A stretch of 64,000 nt of DNA from Gillisia mitskevichiae (GTDB lineage: Bacteria; Bacteroidota; Bacteroidia; Flavobacteriales; Flavobacteriaceae). Each line of letters opens with the position of its first letter. Position 1 is the first letter of the stretch. A program made the position numbers and the translations under genes. Below are positions 55,501 through 62,712 of this stretch, piece by piece. Location of the stretch: NCBI RefSeq assembly GCF_003634585.1, contig NZ_RBLG01000001.1, forward strand, positions 434,001 to 498,000, read 5' to 3'. The notes beneath the pieces are model-generated. The model was not told where the DNA came from, searched no databases, and saw only the letters and a program-made list of their open reading frames with translations.

Positions 55501-56000
55501 TTAAGGTCCTTGGACCAAAATACGGGAAGGATGTAAAAACAGTAGTTCAGGTTATTAACAATTTTACTGCTAAAGACATAGAATCTGTTGAAAGAGAAGG
55601 TGATATTACTGTTGAGATTAACGGGAAAATGATTAAATTGGCATCCACAGATGTTATAATAACATCACAGGATATTGAAGGTTGGTTAGTTGCTAGCAGT
55701 GGAGATATTACCGTGGCGTTAGATGTGAGCATTTCTGAAGAATTGAAAAAAGAAGGAATTGCTCGGGAATTGGTAAATAGAATTCAGAACTTAAGAAAAG
55801 ATTCCGGTTTAGAAGTTACCGATACCATAGATGTGACCCTACTTAGAGATGGCATTGTCGAGGATGCTGTACAACAAAATATAAAGTATATTAAGAACGA
55901 GACGCTCACTGCAAATCTCGAGTTTGCAGACGTAATTGATGTTGGAACGGAAATAGAATTCGACGATATAGTTACTAAGCTGAGTATCAAAAAACATTAA
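52599..56000 (+). CDS. ileS: Isoleucyl-tRNA synthetase
   Basis: 1133 residues. HIGH equivalent GIHH at 57-60, the editing (CP1) domain with TAWTTTPWTLPSNTAL and GTGIVHTAPTFGADDA, and KMSKR at 681-685. It charges tRNA-Ile and edits valine. The length and the absence of a C-terminal zinc-binding Cys cluster point to the long, type 2 or eukaryote-like form common in Bacteroidota. Four bp separate it from the DksA-like gene, so the two are cotranscribed. Confidence 0.97.
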   Translation: MSAKFPEYKGLDLPKVAEEILNYWKEDEIFEKSMSARDGAQPFVFFEGPPSANGLPGIHHVMARSIKDIFCRYKTQKGFQVKRKAGWDTHGLPIELGVEKELGITKEDIGTKISVEKYNEACKSAVMRYTGIWNDLTEKMGYWVDMEDPYITYKSKYMETVWWLLSEIYKKGLIYKGYTIQPYSPKAGTGLSSHELNQPGTYQDVTDTTVTAMFKVKPETLPDFLSEISNEIYLTAWTTTPWTLPSNTALTVGPKIEYALVSTFNQYTFQPTNIILASNLVAKQFDKKFIKIENKEALQAYKQGDKIPYFIEKTFQGTDLVGMRYEQLLQYALPYNNPENAFRVIAGDFVTTEDGTGIVHTAPTFGADDAMVAKQAVPEVPPLLVKDKNDNLVPLVDLQGKFREELGELGGKYVKNEYYDDGEAPERSVDVEIAIQLKEDNRAFKVEKYVHSYPNCWRTDKPILYYPMDSWFIKVTEFKDRMFELNQTINWKPKATGEGRFGNWLANANDWNLSRSRYWGVPLPIWRTEDGKEEIIIGSIKELKAEISKAIEAGLMIKDIFAEFEVDNFSDENYELVDLHKNVVDTITLVSASGKPMKRESDLIDVWFDSGSMPYAQWHYPFENKEMVENGERQADFIAEGVDQTRGWFYTLHAIATMIFDDVAYKNVVSNGLVLDKNGQKMSKRLGNAVDPFETLAAFGPDATRWYMISNANPWDNLKFDIEGIAEVSRKFFGTLYNTYSFFVLYANLDSFSYKEEDVPMKDRPEIDRWILSELHTLIEKVDKFYEEYEPTRATRAISEFVQENLSNWFVRLSRRRFWKGDYEQDKISAYQTLYTCLLTVAKLGSPVAPFFMDKLYKDLNEVSGKEQFSSVHLADFPVFDKSLVDDSLEHKMQKAQTISSLVLSLRKKEMIKVRQPLQRIMIPVLDEKQKEEILAVADLIKSEVNVKSIEMIDDASGLLVKQVKPNFKVLGPKYGKDVKTVVQVINNFTAKDIESVEREGDITVEINGKMIKLASTDVIITSQDIEGWLVASSGDITVALDVSISEELKKEGIARELVNRIQNLRKDSGLEVTDTIDVTLLRDGIVEDAVQQNIKYIKNETLTANLEFADVIDVGTEIEFDDIVTKLSIKKH

Positions 56001-56004
56001 GCCC

Positions 56005-56388
56005 ATGTCAACAGAAATTAAAGAACGTTACAGCGATGCCGATCTTGCCGAATTCAAGACTTTGATCTTAGAAAAGATCAAAAAGGCACAAGAACAATTG
56101 GACCTTTACAAAAGTGCGTATGTAAACGACGGTAATAATGGCACCGACGATACATCACCAACTTTTAAGGCTTTCGAAGAAGGAAGTGAAACCTTGAGTA
56201 AAGAAGCGAATTCACAATTAGCAATAAGGCAAGAGAAATTTATTAGAGACCTTAAGAATGCTTTAGTGCGTATAGAAAGCAAAACTTATGGAATTTGTAG
56301 GGTTACAGGGAAATTAATCGCTAAGGAACGTCTTAAATTGGTTCCACATGCAACATTAAGTATTGAAGCAAAAAACTTGCAACGATAG
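56005..56388 (+). CDS. DksA/TraR-like protein lacking the zinc-finger cysteines
   Basis: 127 residues. An N-terminal coiled-coil hairpin (about 15-85) is followed by the DksA-type C-terminal block YGICRVTGKLIAKERLKLVP. Only one Cys remains where DksA has four, so zinc binding is unlikely. Such degenerate TraR/DksA proteins are, from memory, normal in Flavobacteria behind ileS. DksA modulates RNA polymerase with ppGpp; whether this form does is unknown. The Asp-rich tip NDGNNGTDDTSP may matter for polymerase contact. Confidence 0.85.
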   Translation: MSTEIKERYSDADLAEFKTLILEKIKKAQEQLDLYKSAYVNDGNNGTDDTSPTFKAFEEGSETLSKEANSQLAIRQEKFIRDLKNALVRIESKTYGICRVTGKLIAKERLKLVPHATLSIEAKNLQR

Positions 56389-56410
56389 TTAGTACGGATT
56401 TAAAAATAAT

Positions 56411-56450
56411 TTAAACGCTCCAGTTAAATATAACTCGGAGCGTTTTTTGT
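56411..56450 (+). terminator. Terminator of the ileS-dksA-like operon
   Basis: AAACGCTCC / GGAGCGTTT outer stem with an inner AGTTA / TAACT stem and a one-base bulge, followed by TTTTTT. Confidence 0.8.
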
Positions 56451-56462
56451 ATCTATTTCACC

Positions 56463-57083
56463 ATGAGATTTTATTTAATTTTTTTCATCTTCTTGTTTAG
56501 CTCTTTTGCCTTCGCGCAAAAAGACACATCTAAACAATTAGATGCACATGGGATTAAAAGTCTATATATAGAAACCGATGAGGTTTTTAGAATTCATATA
56601 GAAACCACAAACAACAGTGATCAGGTATCCATTTTCACACATTCTGAAGGAGAATACTTTAATGATATTGCTTTAAATACAGAAGTAAAGGAAAATGCTA
56701 TCTATCTAACCACACAATTTCGTGAGATCTTACAAAGCGGATATGATAAATTGAGTGCGCATAAAGTGTTCTCATTGGAGGTCACTATTAAGATTCCTGA
56801 AAATTTACAGATTTTTATAAAATCCAATATAGCATCGGTAGAGGCAAATGGAGTATATGATTTTCTGCAAATTCAATTAAATTCAGGGTATTGCAAATTG
56901 TCTGATTTTGAGGGGAATGCAATTATAAACACCTTTAAAGGAGCGATCAATATTCAAACTACAGATGCAACCGTAACTGCAGTCTCTAGAAACGGGGAAG
57001 TTATGCTACCTGCAGGATTTAGCGGAAAACATAAAATAAAAGCCACCTCCATCAACGGAAATATTAGTGTGGTGGAAAACTAA
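56463..57083 (+). CDS. Secreted beta-solenoid protein (DUF4097-like)
   Basis: 206 residues. Signal peptide MRFYLIFFIFLFSSFAFAQ. The mature protein has repeated short strands as in adhesin-like beta solenoids (LQIFIKSNIASVEANGVYDF, then NAIINTFKGAINIQTTDATV and SGKHKIKATSINGNISVV). The lspA ATG is 41 bp downstream but has its own promoter box. No known role; a periplasmic or surface protein. Confidence 0.7.
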   Translation: MRFYLIFFIFLFSSFAFAQKDTSKQLDAHGIKSLYIETDEVFRIHIETTNNSDQVSIFTHSEGEYFNDIALNTEVKENAIYLTTQFREILQSGYDKLSAHKVFSLEVTIKIPENLQIFIKSNIASVEANGVYDFLQIQLNSGYCKLSDFEGNAIINTFKGAINIQTTDATVTAVSRNGEVMLPAGFSGKHKIKATSINGNISVVEN

Positions 57084-57093
57084 ATAATATTAG

Positions 57094-57101
57094 TATTTTT
57101 G
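57094..57101 (+). promoter_or_regulatory. -7 box of lspA
   Basis: TATTTTTG, perfect TAnnTTTG, 23 bp before the ATG at 57125, between the beta-solenoid gene and lspA. Confidence 0.45.
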
Positions 57102-57124
57102 ACCCGATTTAATTCAATCCATTC

Positions 57125-57733
57125 ATGTCTTTAAGAAAAGCTTCCCTAATTATAATTTTGATCCTTTTAATAGATCAAATTTCTAAAATTTATATTAAAA
57201 CGAGCTTTGTATTAGGCGAAGAGGTTAAAGTGCTAGATTGGTTTAGTATTTTATTCGTTGAAAATGAAGGGATGGCTTGGGGCGCAAAGATCCCGGGAGA
57301 ATATGGTAAATTATTACTTACCCTCTTTAGGTTGGGAGCAATAGTTGGAATTGGATATTGGTTATGGGATTCTGTAAGAAATAATGGCTCACGAATATTG
57401 ATTACTGCGATTGCTTGTATTTTTGCAGGAGCTTTTGGGAACATCATAGATTCCGTATTCTATGGTCTTATCTTTGACGACAGTTACGGGCACGTAGCGC
57501 AATTTTTACCAGAAACCGGTGGCTATGGAACATTATTTCATGGAAAGGTCGTAGATATGCTTTATTTCCCTTTATATGAAGGTGTGTTGCCAAAGTGGCT
57601 GCCAATTTGGGGTGGGGAATATTTTTCTTTCTTCGATCCTGTATTTAATGTTGCAGATACTGCAATTAGTGTAGGGGTAGGATTATTATTGCTTTTCAAT
57701 AAAAAGGCATTTCCTAAAAAGGAATCAGAATAA
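57125..57733 (+). CDS. lspA: Lipoprotein signal peptidase (signal peptidase II)
   Basis: 202 residues, four TM helices. Family motifs: GNIIDS at 105-110, catalytic Asp144 in GKVVDMLYFP and Asp178 in FNVADTAISVG. It cleaves the signal of prolipoproteins after lipidation, needed for the many lipoproteins in this window. The segment between GNIID and VVDM (about 110-143) and the one before FNVAD are longer than in E. coli LspA, as usual in Bacteroidota. Confidence 0.95.
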   Translation: MSLRKASLIIILILLIDQISKIYIKTSFVLGEEVKVLDWFSILFVENEGMAWGAKIPGEYGKLLLTLFRLGAIVGIGYWLWDSVRNNGSRILITAIACIFAGAFGNIIDSVFYGLIFDDSYGHVAQFLPETGGYGTLFHGKVVDMLYFPLYEGVLPKWLPIWGGEYFSFFDPVFNVADTAISVGVGLLLLFNKKAFPKKESE

Positions 57734-57747
57734 GTAGGGCAATCTTC

Positions 57748-58167
57748 TTAGGCAACACTTGCAACTCTATCGAATATTTTTTCGAACTTCTTTAATTCTA
57801 TAGGTTTAATCAAATAATCTGTAACTAGATTAAAAGATTTTGCTCTTTCTAGATCTCTTGGATCTATAGAAGAGGATACCACATAAAGAGTGATCTTTTT
57901 GTCGAACTGATTTTTAATTTTGATAAATTCTCCTAAAAACTCCCATCCATCCATCACTGGCATGTTAAGGTCTAAGAAAATAATGTCTGGTAATTTTTCT
58001 TCTGTCATATTGGTAAGAATGATCTTGAAGTAATCCAAGGCTTCTAAGCCGTTTTTGAAGATCAGTAGATTTTCAGATAATTTTTTAATTTCGATGATTT
58101 TTCTAACTAAGTTCACGTATATTTTATCATCATCAATAATACACGCTAGCTCCATTTTTTGCCCCAT
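57748..58167 (-). CDS. Single-domain response regulator
   Basis: 139 residues, receiver domain only. Acidic pocket IDDD at 11-14, phosphoacceptor Asp66 in FLDLNMP, the Ser at VVSSS about 97-100 and Lys121 in LIKP. No output domain, so it would act through protein contact. A second in-frame ATG at 58155 is possible. The kinase gene ends 6 bp upstream and the pair is cotranscribed. Confidence 0.93.
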   Translation of the reverse strand: MGQKMELACIIDDDKIYVNLVRKIIEIKKLSENLLIFKNGLEALDYFKIILTNMTEEKLPDIIFLDLNMPVMDGWEFLGEFIKIKNQFDKKITLYVVSSSIDPRDLERAKSFNLVTDYLIKPIELKKFEKIFDRVASVA

Positions 58168-58173
58168 TAAGAT

Positions 58174-59625
58174 CTAGAATTTAATTTTAAACGTTGTTCC
58201 AATATTTACAGTACTGGTAACAGAAATAGACCCTCCCATCGTTTCCACCTGATTTTTGGTGATAAACAAGCCTATACCTTTTGCATCTGGATTGCTATGA
58301 AATGTCTTGTACATACCAAACATTTTATCGCCATATTGATCCAGGTCTATACCAATTCCATTATCACTTATCTCCATAAAATTCTGGTCGTTAACAGAGT
58401 AGGTCTGAATAAAAATAACAGGGACTCTTCCAGGTTGCTTATAGCGAATAGCATTAGTGATTAAATTTAGTAAAATACTTTCCAAGTACTCAGGAATATA
58501 CGAAATTTCTTTTAGAGCTTTAAATTCTGATATTATTTTGGCGCTTTCTCTATTAATTAACGAAGAAACAGAAGAAATAACAATATCTAAAGATTGCTTG
58601 AAAGAAACGAGAGTCCGCTCTTTCTTTAATAGGTTTTGATGGGACACCATATCATTTAACCTAGAAATAGCGGCATCTAGATTTACTGATATATCTTCAA
58701 CGTTTTCTATAAGGTCAATTTTGTCTTGAGAGTTTTTAGCTTCGTTCAGCAATTGCACCACTAAACTTAAATTACTGCTATGCGATCTTAAATTATGGGA
58801 GACTACGTGTGCGAAATTGAACAATCTCGAATTCTGGGCAGCAATGATATCTAAGGAATTCTGTAAATTAAGCTCATTGCTTTTATTCTCGTCTATATTT
58901 TGTAAAACTCCACGTATCCCAATTATTTGTTGTTCTTCATTATAAACAGGCTTTCCTGTGGCTTGCACCCAAAATTCGCGTCCGTAAAGGGTTACCATTT
59001 TAAGTTCTGTCTTAAAAGGAATCCCGTAATTCTCGCATTTTTCGAAAATAGAATTTGCCTGTTCTTGATGTTCCGATGCATAAAATTGTAATCTTTTATC
59101 GTAGTCTGGATTAAAATCCTTTGGACAATCTAAGATCTTTTTAGTCACATCGTCCCAATAGATAGATTTGGTGGTAATATCTATATACCACCCACCAGTA
59201 GTGGTCATTTCTGCGGTTTCCCGGTAATAGAAGAAATTTTCCTCTATAGTGTATTGGTCTCTTTTAGATTGATGAATATTTACAAACAACAAAACTGCAG
59301 TTTCAATATTATTGCTGTCTTTCCTCTTTAAGTTGCGACATTCAAACCATCTAAATTTATCATTTTTGAGCTTTAATCTAATTTCCTGGTTTAAATTTTC
59401 AGAGCCTAAGGTGAGATTTTCAAAAGCAACCCGATAATCATATCGATAGTCCTTGTGCAGAACATTGTTTATAAAGTGTTCAAAAAGGGATTCTTCTGCA
59501 GGAGGAGTGCCAACTAAAGCTTCAAAATGATCTGACCAAGTAATTTCTTTTGTAAGCAGATTGATCTTCCAATAGGCGATGTCAAAATCTTCTAAGATAT
59601 TATTTAACTGAAGGTCGTTGAGCAT
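58174..59625 (-). CDS. PAS-domain sensor histidine kinase
   Basis: 483 residues from the ATG at 59625 (a TTG one codon earlier was rejected). Two PAS-like domains (about 10-118 and 137-248, with GGWYIDITTKSIYWDDVTKK and a PAC end VLQNIDENKS), a dimerisation helix with phospho-His277 in FAHVVSHNLRSH, then an ATPase domain with N box LLNLITNAIRYK and G boxes DNGIGID and GKGIGLFITK-like DAKGIGLFITKN. No TM helix is visible, so it senses something inside the cell. It pairs with the single-domain regulator downstream. Confidence 0.93.
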   Translation of the reverse strand: MLNDLQLNNILEDFDIAYWKINLLTKEITWSDHFEALVGTPPAEESLFEHFINNVLHKDYRYDYRVAFENLTLGSENLNQEIRLKLKNDKFRWFECRNLKRKDSNNIETAVLLFVNIHQSKRDQYTIEENFFYYRETAEMTTTGGWYIDITTKSIYWDDVTKKILDCPKDFNPDYDKRLQFYASEHQEQANSIFEKCENYGIPFKTELKMVTLYGREFWVQATGKPVYNEEQQIIGIRGVLQNIDENKSNELNLQNSLDIIAAQNSRLFNFAHVVSHNLRSHSSNLSLVVQLLNEAKNSQDKIDLIENVEDISVNLDAAISRLNDMVSHQNLLKKERTLVSFKQSLDIVISSVSSLINRESAKIISEFKALKEISYIPEYLESILLNLITNAIRYKQPGRVPVIFIQTYSVNDQNFMEISDNGIGIDLDQYGDKMFGMYKTFHSNPDAKGIGLFITKNQVETMGGSISVTSTVNIGTTFKIKF

Positions 59626-59673
59626 CAATTGTTAGTTGGGGTATTTAAATGTAAGCTAATGTTAAAAATTTAC

Positions 59674-59681
59674 CAAATATA
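59674..59681 (-). promoter_or_regulatory. -7 box of the histidine kinase gene
   Basis: Minus-strand TATATTTG, perfect TAnnTTTG, 48 bp before the ATG at 59625. It lies just after the 5-formyl-THF cyclo-ligase stop. Confidence 0.45.
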
Positions 59682-59693
59682 GATGCTTATTTT

Positions 59694-60254
59694 TTAAAAA
59701 ACGTACGTTTTGTGGGGTGTGACACAGAAATCTAAGGCAATATCGCTTGTTTCCAGTTCCGGAATCATTTTTTCTGCTTCAAAAAAAGAAACTCCCACTT
59801 TTATTACTCCTGGTTTGCAGGAAGCAAGAAAGATATCATAAAAGCCCTTCCCATAACCTAGTCTGTGCCCGTTTAGGTCGAAAGCCAATAAGGGAACAAA
59901 AACCACATCGATCTTTTCTGAAGGAATTTCGATTCCATCTACAGGCTCAGGAATATTCCATTTATTCTTTCTTATAACGCTGCTATCTGTAAGTAAAAAG
60001 TTGTGCAATTTTCTAGTGTCGAAATCGCTTTTAGAAAGAACAATATTTTTATCTTTTCCTTGTAAAATATGAAGAATGAATTCTGTTTCCACTTCTTTCT
60101 TCTCAGTAATACTTAGAAAGAGATGATAATATTCTAGATCCCAAATTGGTAACTGAAGCAGTTTATTAGCTATCTCAAGACTAAATTCTTCAATTTGATC
60201 TGGAGTTAATTCATCTCGCTTGGAAACATATATCTTACGAAGTTTATTCTTCAT
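59694..60254 (-). CDS. 5-formyltetrahydrofolate cyclo-ligase
   Basis: 186 residues from the ATG at 60254, which overlaps the deacylase stop by 11 bp; earlier ATGs only add an upstream tail. KRDELT at the start and the HRLGYGKGFYDIFLASCKPG segment with the phosphate-binding Gly loop are typical of the family, which converts 5-formyl-THF to 5,10-methenyl-THF with ATP. Last gene of the four-gene minus-strand operon. Confidence 0.9.
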   Translation of the reverse strand: MKNKLRKIYVSKRDELTPDQIEEFSLEIANKLLQLPIWDLEYYHLFLSITEKKEVETEFILHILQGKDKNIVLSKSDFDTRKLHNFLLTDSSVIRKNKWNIPEPVDGIEIPSEKIDVVFVPLLAFDLNGHRLGYGKGFYDIFLASCKPGVIKVGVSFFEAEKMIPELETSDIALDFCVTPHKTYVF

Positions 60255-61233
60255 GAGCCAATTTAGTTGGAATAGATAAATGAAAAATAGCATCTCCTTG
60301 ATACACAATTGGAGATTCATTTACATTAATGACATATCCTGTATAAGAAGCGGTTACTTTATGCCTGAATTTACCATAAGGATCTGTAATAGTAGCTATA
60401 TATTCTCCTTTTTCTACATGCTTGCCACATGCAATTTTAACATGTATTAAACCACTGTACTTAGCACGCATCCAAGTACTATTTTCAATAATAATACTAT
60501 CCAGAGGAGGATCTTCGCATATAAAACGGGGTTTTAGCATTCCCATATGCTTTAGCACTCTCATAGTACCATCTACCCCAGATTTTGCAATATCTTTATT
60601 ACTATCTAAAGATTTCCCTCCTTCAAACAACAGTACGGTTTTTCCTAATCTTTTACAGGTTTCTCTATATGATTTTCCAATTGTTTTGGAGTAATAGGTA
60701 AAAGGAGCATTGAAAATTTTGGCATATTTCTGCCCGTCTTCGTCATCTTTTTGGATTCTAATTTGAGCCACGTTAAATCTACTTGCACCTCCAGTATGGA
60801 AATCCATACAGAAATCTGCAACAGGTAATATTTTTTGGACGAACTGGTAAGCAAACCTACTGGCCAAAGAGCCATTTTTGGTTCCAGGAAAAACTCGGTT
60901 TAGATCCCTGCCATCGGGAAATTCTCTAGATAGATTTAAAAATCCAAAAACATTTACAATGGGAATACAAATAACAGTTCCAATAACTGGTTTATTGATC
61001 CCTTTAGAAATTAGTTGGCGTACAATTTCCACTCCATTTAATTCATCTCCATGGATCCCTGCTGTTATTAATAATACTGGCCCTGGTTTTTTAGAGCGTT
61101 CAATTATTACGGGCACCTCTACAGAGGTAGTCGTATATAATTTAGCCATATTCAGGTTGATTACAGCTCCTTGGCCAGGAAGTATCTTCTTGCCTAATAT
61201 CTCTAAAACATTGTTTTTATCTATATGAGCCAT
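60244..61233 (-). CDS. Succinylglutamate desuccinylase/aspartoacylase family deacylase
   Basis: 329 residues. Zinc site HGDE at 61-64 in AGIHGDELNGVEIVR and the DFHTGG motif further on fit the M14-related AstE/AspA family. Such enzymes remove acyl groups or amino acids from amide-linked substrates. The true substrate is not evident. It follows rimK by 2 bp and overlaps the next gene by 11 bp, so its product may act on a RimK product or related amide (inference). Confidence 0.85.
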   Translation of the reverse strand: MAHIDKNNVLEILGKKILPGQGAVINLNMAKLYTTTSVEVPVIIERSKKPGPVLLITAGIHGDELNGVEIVRQLISKGINKPVIGTVICIPIVNVFGFLNLSREFPDGRDLNRVFPGTKNGSLASRFAYQFVQKILPVADFCMDFHTGGASRFNVAQIRIQKDDEDGQKYAKIFNAPFTYYSKTIGKSYRETCKRLGKTVLLFEGGKSLDSNKDIAKSGVDGTMRVLKHMGMLKPRFICEDPPLDSIIIENSTWMRAKYSGLIHVKIACGKHVEKGEYIATITDPYGKFRHKVTASYTGYVINVNESPIVYQGDAIFHLSIPTKLAHEE

Positions 61234-61235
61234 AT

Positions 61236-62108
61236 TTATGAATGTCTTTCTATATATCTTATAATGGTTTTTGCGATATCTTCTCCTGTAGCAGCTTCTA
61301 TCCCTTCCAACCCTGGCGACGAATTTACTTCTAATATAAGTGGTCCTCTAGCACTTTGCAACATATCTACTCCAGCAACTCCCAAGCCCATTGCTTTTGC
61401 AGCTTTTATCGCAGCAGCTTCTTCCTCATCTGTAAGTTCAATAATACTAGCCGTTCCTCCTCTGTGAAGGTTAGATCTAAATTCTCCTTCTTTACCTTGT
61501 CGCTTCATAGCACCTACAACCTGCCCATCTACCACCAAAGCTCTTATATCTGCGCCGCCTGCTTCTTTAATGAATTCCTGAACTATAACTCTTGCTTGTA
61601 AACCATTGAAGGCTTCTATTACAGATTCTGCTGCGTTTTGTGTTTCAGCTAAAACTACGCCCAAACCTTGAGTTCCTTCCAGTAACTTTATAATTAGAGG
61701 AGCGCCTCCAACATGTGCGATCACCTCTCCCACATTTTTAGAATAGTTGGTGAAAATTGTTTTAGGTAATCCCAATCTGGCTCTAGATAAAATTTGAAGA
61801 CTTCTTAATTTATCCCGGCTTCGCATTAAAGACTGCCCAGAAGTAGTAGTAAAAACACCATTCATTTCAAACTGTCGTACAACTGCAGTACCATAAAAAG
61901 TAATAGATGCGCCAATCCTCGGGATCACGGCATCTGTTTCTCCTAGAATTTTACCTTTATAGAAAATAGACGGTTTCTTTTTTTCAATAATGAGATCACA
62001 TTTAAGAGGATCTATAACCTCTACATGATGATCTCTTTTTTTGGCTGCTTCAACAAGACGCCTAGTTGAATAAAGACTGCTATTTCTTGACAGTATTTTT
62101 ATGTTCAT
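61236..62108 (-). CDS. rimK: Ribosomal protein S6-glutamate ligase RimK-like
   Basis: 290 residues, ATP-grasp. The opening [20 protein letters not shown], then [20 protein letters not shown], the [16 protein letters not shown] glycine loop and the [20 protein letters not shown] end are very close to E. coli RimK, which adds glutamates to ribosomal protein S6. Overlaps the protease gene by 29 bp at its start. Glutamate or another amino acid as donor is assumed from the family. Confidence 0.9.
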   Translation of the reverse strand: MNIKILSRNSSLYSTRRLVEAAKKRDHHVEVIDPLKCDLIIEKKKPSIFYKGKILGETDAVIPRIGASITFYGTAVVRQFEMNGVFTTTSGQSLMRSRDKLRSLQILSRARLGLPKTIFTNYSKNVGEVIAHVGGAPLIIKLLEGTQGLGVVLAETQNAAESVIEAFNGLQARVIVQEFIKEAGGADIRALVVDGQVVGAMKRQGKEGEFRSNLHRGGTASIIELTDEEEAAAIKAAKAMGLGVAGVDMLQSARGPLILEVNSSPGLEGIEAATGEDIAKTIIRYIERHS

Positions 62109-62529
62109 TTAATTTTAAATTATAGGATACGTCTACTAGCTCAGGATCTACAATAAATTTTTTGGTAAGAAATTTTCGACCTATTAATACAGGGTAACGC
62201 ATTTCTTGCCGAGCAGACAAAGAAAGGGAAATTTTATATAGTTTATCAAAAATCTTGATGGTGGATTGCACTTGGAATCGCTTCTGAATGATGCCATTAC
62301 TACTCTTTACGAAAACTATATCGTAATCTTTAAAAATGATCTCTGTTCCATTATAAAGCGGATGTTCTTCATCTAGAAAAGTACAATGAATTGCATCTTC
62401 TTGTTCCACAATATTGTTACAATGTATAGAGGAAGTATATGCTCCTGTATCAATTTTTATTGCGATATTTTCCATTTTCAACATTGGAAAATCGGCTTTA
62501 TCGAACTTTCCTATTACTCTTTTCTCCAT
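62080..62529 (-). CDS. Retropepsin-like protease of the RimK cluster
   Basis: 149 residues. The motif [13 protein letters not shown] at about 25-37 is an aspartic-protease-like DTGA, and the rest ([29 protein letters not shown]) fits the small proteins of the RimK/Zn-protease group (PF05618), now seen as retropepsin-like (RimB in Pseudomonas). It precedes rimK with a 29-bp overlap and opens the operon. Its substrate is unknown here. Confidence 0.82.
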   Translation of the reverse strand: MEKRVIGKFDKADFPMLKMENIAIKIDTGAYTSSIHCNNIVEQEDAIHCTFLDEEHPLYNGTEIIFKDYDIVFVKSSNGIIQKRFQVQSTIKIFDKLYKISLSLSARQEMRYPVLIGRKFLTKKFIVDPELVDVSYNLKLNEHKNTVKK

Positions 62530-62699
62530 GGCTGCAAGTTACAAAATTGATTAATGCGATATTTTGAGTTTGTAAAAAACCAATTTTATAAAACATTTGT
62601 TTCAGAAAGGGGAGAACTTAAATTTAAAAACATTTTAGAAAGCTAGAAAAATTTAACATTTACAAGAACCTAAAGTTTAGTGCTCCCAGGAATATGTAA

Positions 62700-62707
62700 T
62701 ATCTTTG
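62700..62707 (+). promoter_or_regulatory. -7 box of uvrC
   Basis: TATCTTTG, perfect TAnnTTTG, ends 5 nt before the ATG at 62713, so the transcript would be leaderless or nearly so. Confidence 0.5.
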
Positions 62708-62712
62708 AAAAA

